Below, piece by piece: positions 33,390 through 42,915 of a DNA stretch of 64,000 nucleotides. The position numbers and the translations under genes are program-made. Source of the DNA: Acidomonas methanolica (GTDB lineage Bacteria; Pseudomonadota; Alphaproteobacteria; Acetobacterales; Acetobacteraceae); the NCBI RefSeq assembly GCF_004346035.1, contig NZ_SLZN01000014.1, positions 1 through 64,000 of the forward strand, given 5' to 3'. The first letter of the stretch is position 1, and each line of letters begins with the position of its first letter. The notes beneath the pieces were generated by a model. That model saw only the letters and a list, made by a program, of their open reading frames with translations, ran no database searches and was not told the DNA's origin.

Positions 33390-33829
33390 TTCGGGCGGCA
33401 ATCGGGGCGGGGCTGCTGTTTTTGGCGTCTTCGAGCGCGGCAGTGGCAATTCCGGCTCGAAATCAATATTTGCTTAAATGTTCCGGATGCCATTTGGCCG
33501 ATGGCGAAGGGATGCCGTCACAGGGCATACCCAATTTTATCGGTCAGGTAGGAATGTTCGCCGGTATCCCTGAGGGGCGCGTTTATATCATGCACGTTCC
33601 GGGGGTTATCGGATCCAGTCTGAGTGATCGGGAAATATCGACCGTATTGAATTACATCATGAAGAATTTCGCAGGCCAGTCCTTTCAGGCGGGTTCAAAG
33701 TTGTTTACGGCTGATGAGGTGGCCAGACTTCGCGCGGAAAATATAGGAAATGTCGTCGAATATCGCAGGAAGGTCGCGAATATTCTCGCATCCCGCGGCT
33801 TGACGGCGCCTGCGTATCCGTGGCCGTGA
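33386..33829 (+). CDS. Periplasmic c-type cytochrome, second in the operon
   Basis: 147 residues. A signal peptide (AAIGAGLLFLASSSAAVA) is followed by CSGCH (LLKCSGCHLADGEGMPSQG). IMHVPGVIGSSLSDREISTV replaces the usual Met-ligand loop, so the sixth ligand is uncertain; M in YIMHVPG or GMFAGIP are candidates. It overlaps the first cytochrome gene by ATGA. It could be a relay to the oxidase or a maturation factor. Confidence 0.88.
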   Translation: MIRAAIGAGLLFLASSSAAVAIPARNQYLLKCSGCHLADGEGMPSQGIPNFIGQVGMFAGIPEGRVYIMHVPGVIGSSLSDREISTVLNYIMKNFAGQSFQAGSKLFTADEVARLRAENIGNVVEYRRKVANILASRGLTAPAYPWP

Positions 33830-33950
33830 CCGTGGTCGCGGAAAGTCACTGATAACGGCGATTAGTATCGTTTCTTCGTTTGTCCTTACTCATTGCTTGA
33901 GTTGGCGAGGAGGGCACTAAAGCACATTATTGAAAAGGAATGTTTCGATT

Positions 33951-36419
33951 ATGAACCCATTGGCATTTCGTGCGGATCGCGTTCAGCATGCTTTGTTTCT
34001 GAAAACGAGTGACACGTTTGTGATCTGCGGCAGAGGTGATCGCGTCGATCCCTATGCACGAAAGCATTGCAATTCTGCTTCGCGTGGTCGAGTGATTCTG
34101 CCCTTACTATCTCTGCTCATGGCGTCTGGATGTATTTCGGCTTATGCTGCGGATACGGTCAGCAAGAAGAATCACGCACGGCCCGCTCATGGTGGCGCCG
34201 CCGGAAAGAAAATCACGCCAGCCCGTGATGAAGTGATCGGAGTCCAGGTTGCCCGTTTTCGTCCGCATGGGGCGGAAACAAGCGTCACGCGTCATGTCAT
34301 GGATCGCTTTGTGGCTGGTACGAGCCCGATGCGCATCCTGTCCGCAACCACGCCGGGAGTCACATTCGCGTCCGACGATGCATTCGGTCTCGATACGCTG
34401 GCCAACACGCTTTATGTCCGTGGGTTCAATCAGAGCCAGATCGGGGCTACGCTTGATGGCATACCCATGGGGGATCAAGGGTTCCTTCAGTATAACGGGC
34501 TCAACATCGATCAGGCTGAGATCCAGGAGAATATTTCCGGAATGGAGCTGTCTCAGGGCGGGGGCGCTCTGACGGTACCGTCGACGCAGAATCTCGGCGG
34601 AGCCTTGCAGTTTTATTCCTCCGATCCGACGGACAAGTTTGGCGGAAAAGTATCTCAGCTCTTCGGCAGCAATAATTCCGTTAGAACATTCGTGCGCATT
34701 GATTCCGGGGCGCTCAATTCAACCGGTACCAAGCTGTTTGTCTCGATGGCGCGAACGAATAATGACAAATGGAAGGGATACGGAAACCAGTTCGAGCAGC
34801 AGGTCAATTCCAAGCTGGTTCAGCCCATTGCGTCACTGGGTAAAATTACGGCGCTGTTCAACTGGTCCCAGTTTCGACAATTCAATTATCTTGGCATGAG
34901 CATGAATATGTTCAGGAAACTGGGCCCGAACCTTGATTATTTGTATCCCGACTATAGCGCTGCATATAATGCGGCATTGGGAAATTACCCCAAAGCGTAC
35001 GACGTTCTGGGTAATGAGTCCGACCTGCAGAATGCGACGTATCTGGATGGGGCGCAGAGCCAGCAAAACTATCTTATGGCCGTGATTGCCGACTTTCAGC
35101 TGACACCGCGTCTCGATGAGAAGACGATTATCTACGCGCATCTGTCCGATAGCGATATCGAAGCGACGGAGGATTTTCCGTCGCCAAATGGTGCGCCGCT
35201 GGTACAGGCGGACGGGCCTACGAGTCTGCGGCGTCTAGGCTTTGTCGAATCCCTCGATTACCATATTGCCGGAAATACGATCCAGACGGGTGTCTGGTAC
35301 GAGAATAATGCCTATTCGTATCCGACCTATTTTTACCAGCAGCCTCTGCTGGGGGAGGGGCCGCCGCGCAATCCGCTCGGGCCGTTCAGGAATCCGTTTA
35401 CAGAAGAACTGAATGATCAATTCAATACCAATACCTTTCAGTATTATCTTCAGGATACCTACGCAATCCGGCATGATCTGCGCGTCAGCGCCGGTTTCAA
35501 GTCGTTTATTCAGACGACGCATGGCGGGGCCAAGAGCAACAATTCCTTCTTCACAGGAGAGACGGAACTTCCGAGCGGCACGTTGACGGCCTCGAGCGCG
35601 TTTCTGCCTCATTTTTCCATCAATTATAAGCCCGATTCCCATAACGAGATTTACGTTGATATTTCTGAGAACATGCGTGCCTACAGCTATAGTCCCTGGT
35701 TCGTCGCAAACGGAGGGGCGTGGGCGGTTCAGAACCAGCAGCAGTTTGTGAATAACAAGAATTCGATCAAGCCTGAACGCGTATGGGATTATGTTCTTGG
35801 ATATAGATATACGTCGAAGCATTTTGATATGACGGCAGATATTTATCATGCTGATTACTATGACAGGTTGCTCAACACGACGGCCGGCCTGATTGTCCAG
35901 CCGATCAGCACGATTGTGAATGCCGGCCGGGAATCGATATACGGCGCGGATGTGTCAGCGACCATACGACCGTTCGACGGGCTGGAGATATTCAACTCGG
36001 TCAGCTACAATGATTCGGAATACAAACAAGGCATCATGTATGAAAGTGCCTATGTCCAGCTGAACGGAAAGAAGCAGGTCGCTTATCCGAGCTGGATATA
36101 CAAAACGAATGCTTCGTATTCATATCGAAAGTTTCGCGCGACATTCAACGCGACTTATACGGACCGACGTCCGCTTTCCTATGTCAACGACGTTTTTGTG
36201 CCGGCTTATTGGCTTGCGGGCGTATCGGCGGGTTACGAGTTCGGGCGTATCGGCGTATTGCGGCACCTGCGGGCGGATCTCGGCGTAACCAATCTGTTCG
36301 GCAGCAAATATATCGGCGGAATGGGTTTTTCCGGATTCCCCGTGACGGGCGATTATCCCACCCTGTTCGCCGGTGCGCCGCGACAGTTTTTCGGCACGCT
36401 GTCCGCGAAATTCCGATGA
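33951..36419 (+). CDS. TonB-dependent outer-membrane receptor
   Basis: 822 residues. The plug domain is visible at about 110-220 (LANTLYVRGFNQSQIGATLD then IPMGDQGF, ELSQGGGAL, STQNLGGALQFYSSDP), followed by a long beta-barrel (YYLQDTYAIRHDLRVSAGFK, PERVWDYVLGYRYTSKHFDM) ending in FFGTLSAKFR. The signal peptide (VILPLLSLLMASGCISAYAA) starts only near residue 45, so either the N-terminus is extended or the true start is an internal GTG at about 34092. It lies 121 nt after the cytochromes; the ligand is unknown. GC is lower than in flanking core genes. Confidence 0.9.
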   Translation: MNPLAFRADRVQHALFLKTSDTFVICGRGDRVDPYARKHCNSASRGRVILPLLSLLMASGCISAYAADTVSKKNHARPAHGGAAGKKITPARDEVIGVQVARFRPHGAETSVTRHVMDRFVAGTSPMRILSATTPGVTFASDDAFGLDTLANTLYVRGFNQSQIGATLDGIPMGDQGFLQYNGLNIDQAEIQENISGMELSQGGGALTVPSTQNLGGALQFYSSDPTDKFGGKVSQLFGSNNSVRTFVRIDSGALNSTGTKLFVSMARTNNDKWKGYGNQFEQQVNSKLVQPIASLGKITALFNWSQFRQFNYLGMSMNMFRKLGPNLDYLYPDYSAAYNAALGNYPKAYDVLGNESDLQNATYLDGAQSQQNYLMAVIADFQLTPRLDEKTIIYAHLSDSDIEATEDFPSPNGAPLVQADGPTSLRRLGFVESLDYHIAGNTIQTGVWYENNAYSYPTYFYQQPLLGEGPPRNPLGPFRNPFTEELNDQFNTNTFQYYLQDTYAIRHDLRVSAGFKSFIQTTHGGAKSNNSFFTGETELPSGTLTASSAFLPHFSINYKPDSHNEIYVDISENMRAYSYSPWFVANGGAWAVQNQQQFVNNKNSIKPERVWDYVLGYRYTSKHFDMTADIYHADYYDRLLNTTAGLIVQPISTIVNAGRESIYGADVSATIRPFDGLEIFNSVSYNDSEYKQGIMYESAYVQLNGKKQVAYPSWIYKTNASYSYRKFRATFNATYTDRRPLSYVNDVFVPAYWLAGVSAGYEFGRIGVLRHLRADLGVTNLFGSKYIGGMGFSGFPVTGDYPTLFAGAPRQFFGTLSAKFR

Positions 36420-36578
36420 TTTGCTTTCGGCATCGTCATTGCGGTCGACGGTTCGAATGTCGCCAAGTCAAAGCCTGACACCCGTCAATATCGGGAACAT
36501 GTTCCGGCGGACGGTCGTCATGTGTCGGCACGCATGGGGCAACTGGTTTTGCAAGCTTTCCCGGGAGAGGGCCAGATA

Positions 36579-37739
36579 ATGAGATATCGCCCTTTATGTC
36601 GCGCAGTGATCCTCGCCGCATGCGTGGCGCAGCCGTTGAGTGCGTATACATCCAGCGTGGCGATCGCATCGACCCCGCCGCAGCAGGTACTTGTGCAGAC
36701 CGTGCGCGCCGCGCCGTTCACCAGGACGACAGATCTGCCCGGAAGAACCGAGGCCGTGGAGATCGCGCAGGTTAGACCACAGGTGAACGGGGTCATTAAG
36801 CAGCGATTGTTCAAGGAAGGGTCCGACGTGACGGTCGGTCAGCAGCTTTATCTGATCGATCCCGCACCCTATCGGGCGGCTTACGATGCGGCCGCCGCGC
36901 AGGTTCTGCACGCTCAGGCGGCGAAAGCCTCGGCTCAGGCGAGACTGGATCGATACGGCCCACTGGTGCGTATTCACGCGGTCAGCCGGCAGGATTATGA
37001 CGACGCCCTGGCGGTGGCGCGTGAGGCCGATGCCGATATCGCCCAGGCGAAAGCCAATGTCGAGCGCGCAATGGTTAATCTCAATTATACCCGCGTGCGT
37101 GCGCCTATTTCCGGTCGGGTCGGTCGTTCCCTCATGACTGTCGGCGCATTGGCGGCGATCGGGCAGAATTCCAACTTGGCCGTCGTCACGCGACTTGACC
37201 CGATTTATGTGGACGTCAATCTTCCTGCGACCCGGCTGCTGCAATTGCGCCGGGAACTTTCCCAGGGACGTTTGCAGCGCATCAGCGACGATGCCGCCAC
37301 GGTCACGCTGACGCTGGAGGATGGCAGCCGGTATGAGCAGGCCGGACGTCTGGAGTTTTCCGAAGTCAATGTGGATGAGGCGAGCGGAACCGTCGTGGTT
37401 CGCGCGATCATGCCGAATCCCGCACATATGCTGCTTCCGGGCATGTATGTCCATGCCAGGCTCGAAGAGGGTGTCGACCCCGCCGCGCTACGAATACCGC
37501 AGGATGCGGTTTTCCGTAACTCGCATGGCGATCCGATGGTCATGGTTGTGGGTGACGGCAACGTCGTCGGCGCACGGATGATTGCGACCGGTCCGGCCGT
37601 CGGGGGCGACTGGATCGTGACATCGGGCCTGAAGGACGGTGAACGGATCGTGGTGAGCGGCTGGCAGAAGGTCCGGGCGGGAGACACCGTAGACCCCGTT
37701 ACGGCGCGCCAGTCCGTGTCCCCCGGCAAAGCCGATTAA
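36579..37739 (+). CDS. RND efflux periplasmic adaptor (MFP, HlyD/AcrA family)
   Basis: 386 residues. A signal sequence (LCRAVILAACVAQPLSAYTS) is followed by a lipoyl/barrel-sandwich region (GVIKQRLFKEGSDVTVGQQL YLID), an alpha-hairpin (ALAVAREADADIAQAKANVE) and a beta-barrel (LEDGSRYEQAGRLEFSEVNV). The ATG at 36579 follows GGGAGAGG; an ORF start at 36522 lacks a site. It couples the permease 14 nt downstream to the outer-membrane channel. Confidence 0.93.
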   Translation: MRYRPLCRAVILAACVAQPLSAYTSSVAIASTPPQQVLVQTVRAAPFTRTTDLPGRTEAVEIAQVRPQVNGVIKQRLFKEGSDVTVGQQLYLIDPAPYRAAYDAAAAQVLHAQAAKASAQARLDRYGPLVRIHAVSRQDYDDALAVAREADADIAQAKANVERAMVNLNYTRVRAPISGRVGRSLMTVGALAAIGQNSNLAVVTRLDPIYVDVNLPATRLLQLRRELSQGRLQRISDDAATVTLTLEDGSRYEQAGRLEFSEVNVDEASGTVVVRAIMPNPAHMLLPGMYVHARLEEGVDPAALRIPQDAVFRNSHGDPMVMVVGDGNVVGARMIATGPAVGGDWIVTSGLKDGERIVVSGWQKVRAGDTVDPVTARQSVSPGKAD

Positions 37740-37753
37740 CGGCGGAAGAGAAT

Positions 37754-40700
37754 ATGTCTCGTTTCTTTATCGATCGGCCGGTTCTCGCATGGGTCGTCGG
37801 GCTGATTATCGTGCTGCTGGGGGGAATCTCCCTTTTCCGTTTGCCGATTGCCCAGTATCCGTCGATAGCCGCACCGCAGATCGCGATCAGTGTCACGTAT
37901 CCCGGCGCCTCCGCCGAGACGGTGAACGGCACGGTGGTTCAGCCTATCCTTCAGCAGATGTTCGGCCTCGATCATCTGGAGTATGTGGCGTCCCAGTCCT
38001 ACGCCAGCGGGCGGATGGAGATCGACCTGACCTTTGCGCAGGGCACGGATCCGGATATCGCCCAGGTTCAGGCGCAGAACAGGTTGCAGCTTGTGCTGCC
38101 GCGTCTTCCGATCGCGGTGACGGCGCAGGGCTTGACGGTCACGAAGGCGGTCAAGGATTTCATGATGGTGCTGGCGTTCATTTCCAAGGATGGCAGCATG
38201 TCGGGTTTCGACATCGCCGATTATGTGGCGTCGAACGTGTCCGATGCGATCAGTCGTGTCTCCGGTGTCGGCGACCATACGCTGTTCGGGTCGGAATACG
38301 CCATGCGGATATGGATGGACCCCGGGAAGCTCTATAAATATGGGCTGACGATCAGCGATGTGCGGGCCGCGCTGATGGACCAGAACGTGCAGGTATCTTC
38401 TGGCGAGATAGGCGGTCTGCCGGCTGAATCGGGCACGCGCATAGACGCCACGATCATCGGCCCGACCCGGCTGACATCGCCCGAAGAGTTCGGCGACATT
38501 ATGCTGCGGGTCGAACGAGGGGGCTCGCAGGTTCGCCTGAAGGACGTCGCACGGGTCGAACTGGGACCGCAGAATTATAATGTGACGTCGTTCTACAATA
38601 ATCAGCCGACGGTCGGTCTGGCGCTGAAACTTGCACCCGGAGCGAACCAGCTGACCACCGAAGCGGCCGTGCGTTCCGAGGTGAAGAACCTCGAGAAATT
38701 CTTCCCGCCGGGTTTGCAGGTCATCTATCCGCTGGATACCGAGCCTTTCATCGTACTGTCGATCAAGGAAGTCATTATCACGCTGATCGAGGCCATCGCG
38801 CTGGTTTTCATGGTCATGCTGGTCTTTATCCAGAATTTTCGTGCGACACTGATTCCGACGATCGCCGTGCCCGTCGTGCTTATGGGGACCTTCGGTATTC
38901 TCGGCGCTCTGGGATTTTCGATCAACACGCTGACGATGCTTGCGATGGTGCTCGCCGTGGGGCTGCTCGTCGATGACGCGATCGTCGTTGTGGAGAATGT
39001 CGAGCGCGTGATGGCGGAAAGGAAGCTTTCGCCCCGGGAGGCCGTGCGCATCTCGATGGACGAAATTTCGGGCGCTCTTGTCGGGATCGTGCTGGTGTTG
39101 ACCGCCGTATTTCTCCCTATGGCGGCGTTCGGCGGTTCGACCGGGGTGATCTATCGCCAGTTCTCGATCACCATCGTCGCCGCCATGTGGCTGTCGGTGC
39201 TGGTGGCCATGATCATGACGCCTGCCTTGTGCGCGACAATGCTCAAATCCGGCATGCAGCAGAAGATAACGGGGCCGGCGGGTTGGTTCAACCGTGTCTT
39301 TGCCCGACTGACCGACGGGTACCGGTCGAGTGCCAACTGGATGCTTGGGCACGGCATGGCGTCGCTGGTGATATATGTTCTGTTGAGCGGTCTGGTCGTC
39401 TTCCTGTTCGTCCGGCTTCCGGAAGGGTTCCTCCCGGATGAGGATCAGGGGCTGATCTTTGGTCAGGTGACATTGCCTCCCGGGGCGACGGCGGAGCAGA
39501 CGGCGGCGGTCAACCGTCGGGTCAGCGATTATATTCTCAGGAGCGAACGTGAAAACGTGGTGTCCGTCTTCGCGACGAACGGCTTCAATTTCGCGGGCGA
39601 AGGCCAGAATGTCGGCGCCTTCTTCATCCGCCTGAAAGAATGGAGCGTCCGTCGGGGGCCGGAGCGTTCGTCCGCGGCGATCGCGATGCGGATCATGACG
39701 CATTTCGAGGGGGACAGGGAGGCCGAGATTTTTGCCATCAATCCCCCGGCTGTCCTGGAACTGGGCAATGCGACCGGTTTCGATCTGGAACTGGAGGATC
39801 GCGGGCATCTTGGACATGAGAAGTTGCTGGCCGCCCGCGACCAGATACTGATGGCGGCAGCCAAGGACCCGCGTCTGGCTGCCGTTCGCTCGAATGGTCT
39901 GGAGGATGCTCCGCAGTACAAGCTGGAGATCGATCGCGAAAAGGCGAATGCGCTCGGTGTGACCAACGCTGAAATCAATACGACGATCGAAGGTGCCCTC
40001 GGATCGATCTACGTCAATCAATTCATGCACAACGATCGCGTCAAACAGGTTTACATTCAGGGTGAGGCCAGCGGCCGCCGCTTACCCGCAGATCTCGGCA
40101 AGTGGTATCTGCGGAATGCCGGGAACGGGCTGGTGCCATTCGATGTGATCGCGAAAGGTCACTGGGCCGTCGGCCCGCAGAAGGTCGAGAATTATAATGG
40201 CCTCAATTCTTATGAAATTCTCGGCCAGCCGGCTCCCGGATACAGCAGCGGTGCGGCCATGGCAGCCATTCGGGAGATCATGGACAGGCTGCCGCCGGGC
40301 ATTGGATACGAATGGACGGGTCTTTCATTTGAGCAGATGCGGTCGAGCAGCGCGACAGGTCCGCTTTATGCTCTGGCGGCGACGGTGATTCTGCTCTGTC
40401 TGGCCGGTCTGTATGAAAGCTGGGCTGTACCTTTCGCTGTGATGCTGGTCATTCCGCTGGGTGTTCTGGGCGCACTGACGGCCACGTTGTGGCGAGGGCT
40501 GGCCAACGACGTCTACTTTCAGGTGGGCCTGCTGACGACTGTAGGGCTGACTGTCAAAAATGCCATTCTCATCGTCGAGTTCGCCAAGACATTCTTTGAA
40601 GCCGGAGATCCGCTTGCGGAAGCGGTAATCAAGGCGGCATGCGAACGACTGAGACCGATCCTGATGACATCGATCGCGTTCGTATGCGGCGTATTTCCTC

Positions 40701-40894
40701 TGGCGATCGCAACCGGAGCCGGTTCCGGGGCGCGGACTGCGATCGGCACCGCGGTCGTCGGCGGCATGATGTCCGCAACCGTGTTGGCAGTCTATTTCGT
40801 CCCTGTGTTTTTTGTGCTCGTGCTCCGGGTTTTTCGGGTTCGCCGGCGGAAGGATCGCGTGGAACTCTCCTGTGCTGGAAAGCTGGGTTCATGA
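37754..40894 (+). CDS. RND efflux pump inner-membrane permease (HAE1/AcrB family)
   Basis: 1046 residues, twelve membrane helices. The N-terminus MSRFFIDRPVLAWVVGLIIV is typical. The proton-relay Asp pair is in GLLVDDAIVVVENVERVM in helix 4. Periplasmic porter domains fill residues 30-335 and 560-870. It is a proton-driven exporter of hydrophobic drugs, dyes or solvents, trimeric with the adaptor and outer-membrane factor encoded on either side. The last bases overlap the next gene (ATGA). Confidence 0.95.
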   Translation: MSRFFIDRPVLAWVVGLIIVLLGGISLFRLPIAQYPSIAAPQIAISVTYPGASAETVNGTVVQPILQQMFGLDHLEYVASQSYASGRMEIDLTFAQGTDPDIAQVQAQNRLQLVLPRLPIAVTAQGLTVTKAVKDFMMVLAFISKDGSMSGFDIADYVASNVSDAISRVSGVGDHTLFGSEYAMRIWMDPGKLYKYGLTISDVRAALMDQNVQVSSGEIGGLPAESGTRIDATIIGPTRLTSPEEFGDIMLRVERGGSQVRLKDVARVELGPQNYNVTSFYNNQPTVGLALKLAPGANQLTTEAAVRSEVKNLEKFFPPGLQVIYPLDTEPFIVLSIKEVIITLIEAIALVFMVMLVFIQNFRATLIPTIAVPVVLMGTFGILGALGFSINTLTMLAMVLAVGLLVDDAIVVVENVERVMAERKLSPREAVRISMDEISGALVGIVLVLTAVFLPMAAFGGSTGVIYRQFSITIVAAMWLSVLVAMIMTPALCATMLKSGMQQKITGPAGWFNRVFARLTDGYRSSANWMLGHGMASLVIYVLLSGLVVFLFVRLPEGFLPDEDQGLIFGQVTLPPGATAEQTAAVNRRVSDYILRSERENVVSVFATNGFNFAGEGQNVGAFFIRLKEWSVRRGPERSSAAIAMRIMTHFEGDREAEIFAINPPAVLELGNATGFDLELEDRGHLGHEKLLAARDQILMAAAKDPRLAAVRSNGLEDAPQYKLEIDREKANALGVTNAEINTTIEGALGSIYVNQFMHNDRVKQVYIQGEASGRRLPADLGKWYLRNAGNGLVPFDVIAKGHWAVGPQKVENYNGLNSYEILGQPAPGYSSGAAMAAIREIMDRLPPGIGYEWTGLSFEQMRSSSATGPLYALAATVILLCLAGLYESWAVPFAVMLVIPLGVLGALTATLWRGLANDVYFQVGLLTTVGLTVKNAILIVEFAKTFFEAGDPLAEAVIKAACERLRPILMTSIAFVCGVFPLAIATGAGSGARTAIGTAVVGGMMSATVLAVYFVPVFFVLVLRVFRVRRRKDRVELSCAGKLGS

Positions 40895-42426
40895 CGAGAC
40901 ATCTTATGCGCTGGTTTGGTCCGATGCTGTTTACGGCGCTTTCGGGATGTACGATGATACCGGATTACCATCGGCCTGCCCTGCCGGTCGCGGCGAGTTG
41001 GCCGCAAGGGATGGCCTATCATGCCGGCGCGTCGAAATTTGTCAAAACTGCCGCAACCGATCTGGGATGGCGTGATTTTTTCGTCGATCGACGGCTCAAG
41101 GCGCTGATTGCCCTCGCCATACGGGAAAACCGCGATCTGCGATCGGCGGCGTATGCCGTGGTGCAGGCGCAGGGGCTGTATCGAGTACAGAACGCCTCGC
41201 TGTTCCCGCAGATCGGCGCGACGGGCCAGTCGCTCTATCAGGCGCCGTCGGAAAATGCTGGATTAAGCTTTGCGCCGGGATTGCAGCAGGGCCGCGGCAA
41301 CGCTGCTTATGCGAACGGCAATGTCTTCAAATTTTATCAGGCGGATATCGGCTTCTCCGCGTATGAGGTGGATTTCTTCGGCCGTATCCGCAGCCTCACG
41401 CGCGAGGCCGCGGACCGGGCCCTGAGTCAGTCCGCCAGCCAGCGTACACTTCTGATCAGTGTGATCTCGCAGGTGGCCACGACTTATGTTGCCTGGCTTG
41501 CGCACAGGGAAGAACTGAAAATAACGGAGCAGACTATGGCGTTACGGAGCGAAACGCTGCGTCTGACCCGCGCAAGCTTCGAAAGCGGTGAAGCCAATCA
41601 ACTTACCCTTCGGCAGATCGAAGGACAGTTTCGACAGGCTGCGGCAAATTATGCGCAGTTCCAGAGACAGGTCGCTCAGGATGAAAATGAACTTGCGCTG
41701 TTGGTTGGCGAACCGCTACCTGAGGATCTGCCGCCTCCGGCGCCGTTCGGGCAACAGACGCTTCTGGCCGATCTGCCGGCGGGGCTTCCGTCCGACCTAC
41801 TGGATCGGCGCCCCGATATTCAAGCGGCGGAGTTTTCCCTGCTTGCGGCCAATGACGATATTGGCGCGATGCGGGCCGCTTTCTTTCCTCGCGTGATCCT
41901 TACGGCGTCGAACGGTGTGTCGAGCTTGCAGTTTCACAATCTGTTTACGAGGGGCGGGACCACGTTCGGCCTGAACCCGCAGATCCAGATTCCGTTATTC
42001 ACCTGGGGACAGAACGAAGGAAACCTGCAGGCGTCCAAAGCCCTGCGGCAGCAGCGTATGGCAGCTTATGAAAGGGCGATTCAGACCGCATTCCATGAAG
42101 TGGCCGACTCGCTGGCTGCGCGAGCCACGTTTTTGGATCAGTCGCAGCAGATCGACGCGCGGGTGAAATCCTGGGCAGATGCTTGTCGGCTGGCGCGAGC
42201 GCGCTTCGCAGCCGGAGTGGATTCCTATTTGACCACTCTGGACGCGGAACAGACGCTTTATGCCGCGCAGCAGAGCCAGATCGAGGTGCAGGCGGCAAGA
42301 TATCAGAACCTGATCACCATTTACCGCGCCTTGGGCGGCGGGTGGAAGGAATACACAGCCAAGCCGGACAAGGAGAATCCCGACCGCACCTCCACTCCGG
42401 CCTCAAGAAGGCAGACCGGAAAATAG
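40891..42426 (+). CDS. RND efflux outer-membrane factor, NodT/OprM family lipoprotein
   Basis: 511 residues. Lipoprotein signal with lipobox LSGC (FGPMLFTALSGCTMIPDYHR). Two OEP repeats with long helices (LGWRDFFVDRRLKALIALAI; VDFFGRIRSLTREAADRAL; LDRRPDIQAAEFSLLAAND). It completes the tripartite pump. The start at 40891 is fixed by the overlap with the permease stop. Confidence 0.93.
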   Translation: MTRHLMRWFGPMLFTALSGCTMIPDYHRPALPVAASWPQGMAYHAGASKFVKTAATDLGWRDFFVDRRLKALIALAIRENRDLRSAAYAVVQAQGLYRVQNASLFPQIGATGQSLYQAPSENAGLSFAPGLQQGRGNAAYANGNVFKFYQADIGFSAYEVDFFGRIRSLTREAADRALSQSASQRTLLISVISQVATTYVAWLAHREELKITEQTMALRSETLRLTRASFESGEANQLTLRQIEGQFRQAAANYAQFQRQVAQDENELALLVGEPLPEDLPPPAPFGQQTLLADLPAGLPSDLLDRRPDIQAAEFSLLAANDDIGAMRAAFFPRVILTASNGVSSLQFHNLFTRGGTTFGLNPQIQIPLFTWGQNEGNLQASKALRQQRMAAYERAIQTAFHEVADSLAARATFLDQSQQIDARVKSWADACRLARARFAAGVDSYLTTLDAEQTLYAAQQSQIEVQAARYQNLITIYRALGGGWKEYTAKPDKENPDRTSTPASRRQTGK

Positions 42427-42488
42427 AGAGGGAGTCGTATCGGCTTGTCCGTCATCAAATAATTTGAGACCTTTTCAATCGCTGGTGG

Positions 42489-42760
42489 TCATGGTCTGAT
42501 CATGCGACGTCTACCTGTCGGAATGGCGGCGACGCCGAAACGAAGTTCGGCCACGGTGACGGCGGACAGGTAGGAGCTTTCCACAAGCTGGGCGTCGATA
42601 TCGTCGCACAGCTAACTCGCCGTACTCATGCCAATTCGCGCGAGCCTCATGGCCAAACCAGATCGTCGACGCGGCGTATGGGAACACCATCGATCCAGAC
42701 CTCCAGGATCAAGACCACCAGCGCTTTCTCCGTCAGCTTCCGGGGCTCCAGATCGGTAGT
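42489..42760 (-). pseudogene. Mosaic of IS256 transposase and VapC (PIN) fragments
   Basis: Read on the minus strand from 42760: LEPRKLTEKALVVLILEVWI then GVPIRRVDDLV is the mid part of an IS256-family transposase. A frameshifted continuation gives GMSTAS, a stop, and LCDDIDAQLVE, still IS256. At about 42577 it joins directly to SSYLSAVTVAELRFGVAAIP and TGRRR, the PIN-domain core of a VapC toxin. Both partners are incomplete. The rest of 42427-42915 carries no gene. Confidence 0.7.
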
Positions 42761-42915
42761 TGTTCCGGCTCGACGGCCCTCTTTTTCCTGTGACACACGA
42801 CTGTGATACAGCGTTGCCAACACGCCATGCATAGCAACGGAAAGTTCAGGATTCGCGCGACCTGGCGCTGCAAACGACATAACTTTCTATGGCAACGCCC
42901 CCTTGAGTCGCAGCC

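Noticed and set aside
37736..40030. 764-codon minus-strand open frame opposite the RND permease
   Set aside because: Mirror frame of a strongly conserved gene; His/Arg/Asp-rich composition typical of antisense frames.
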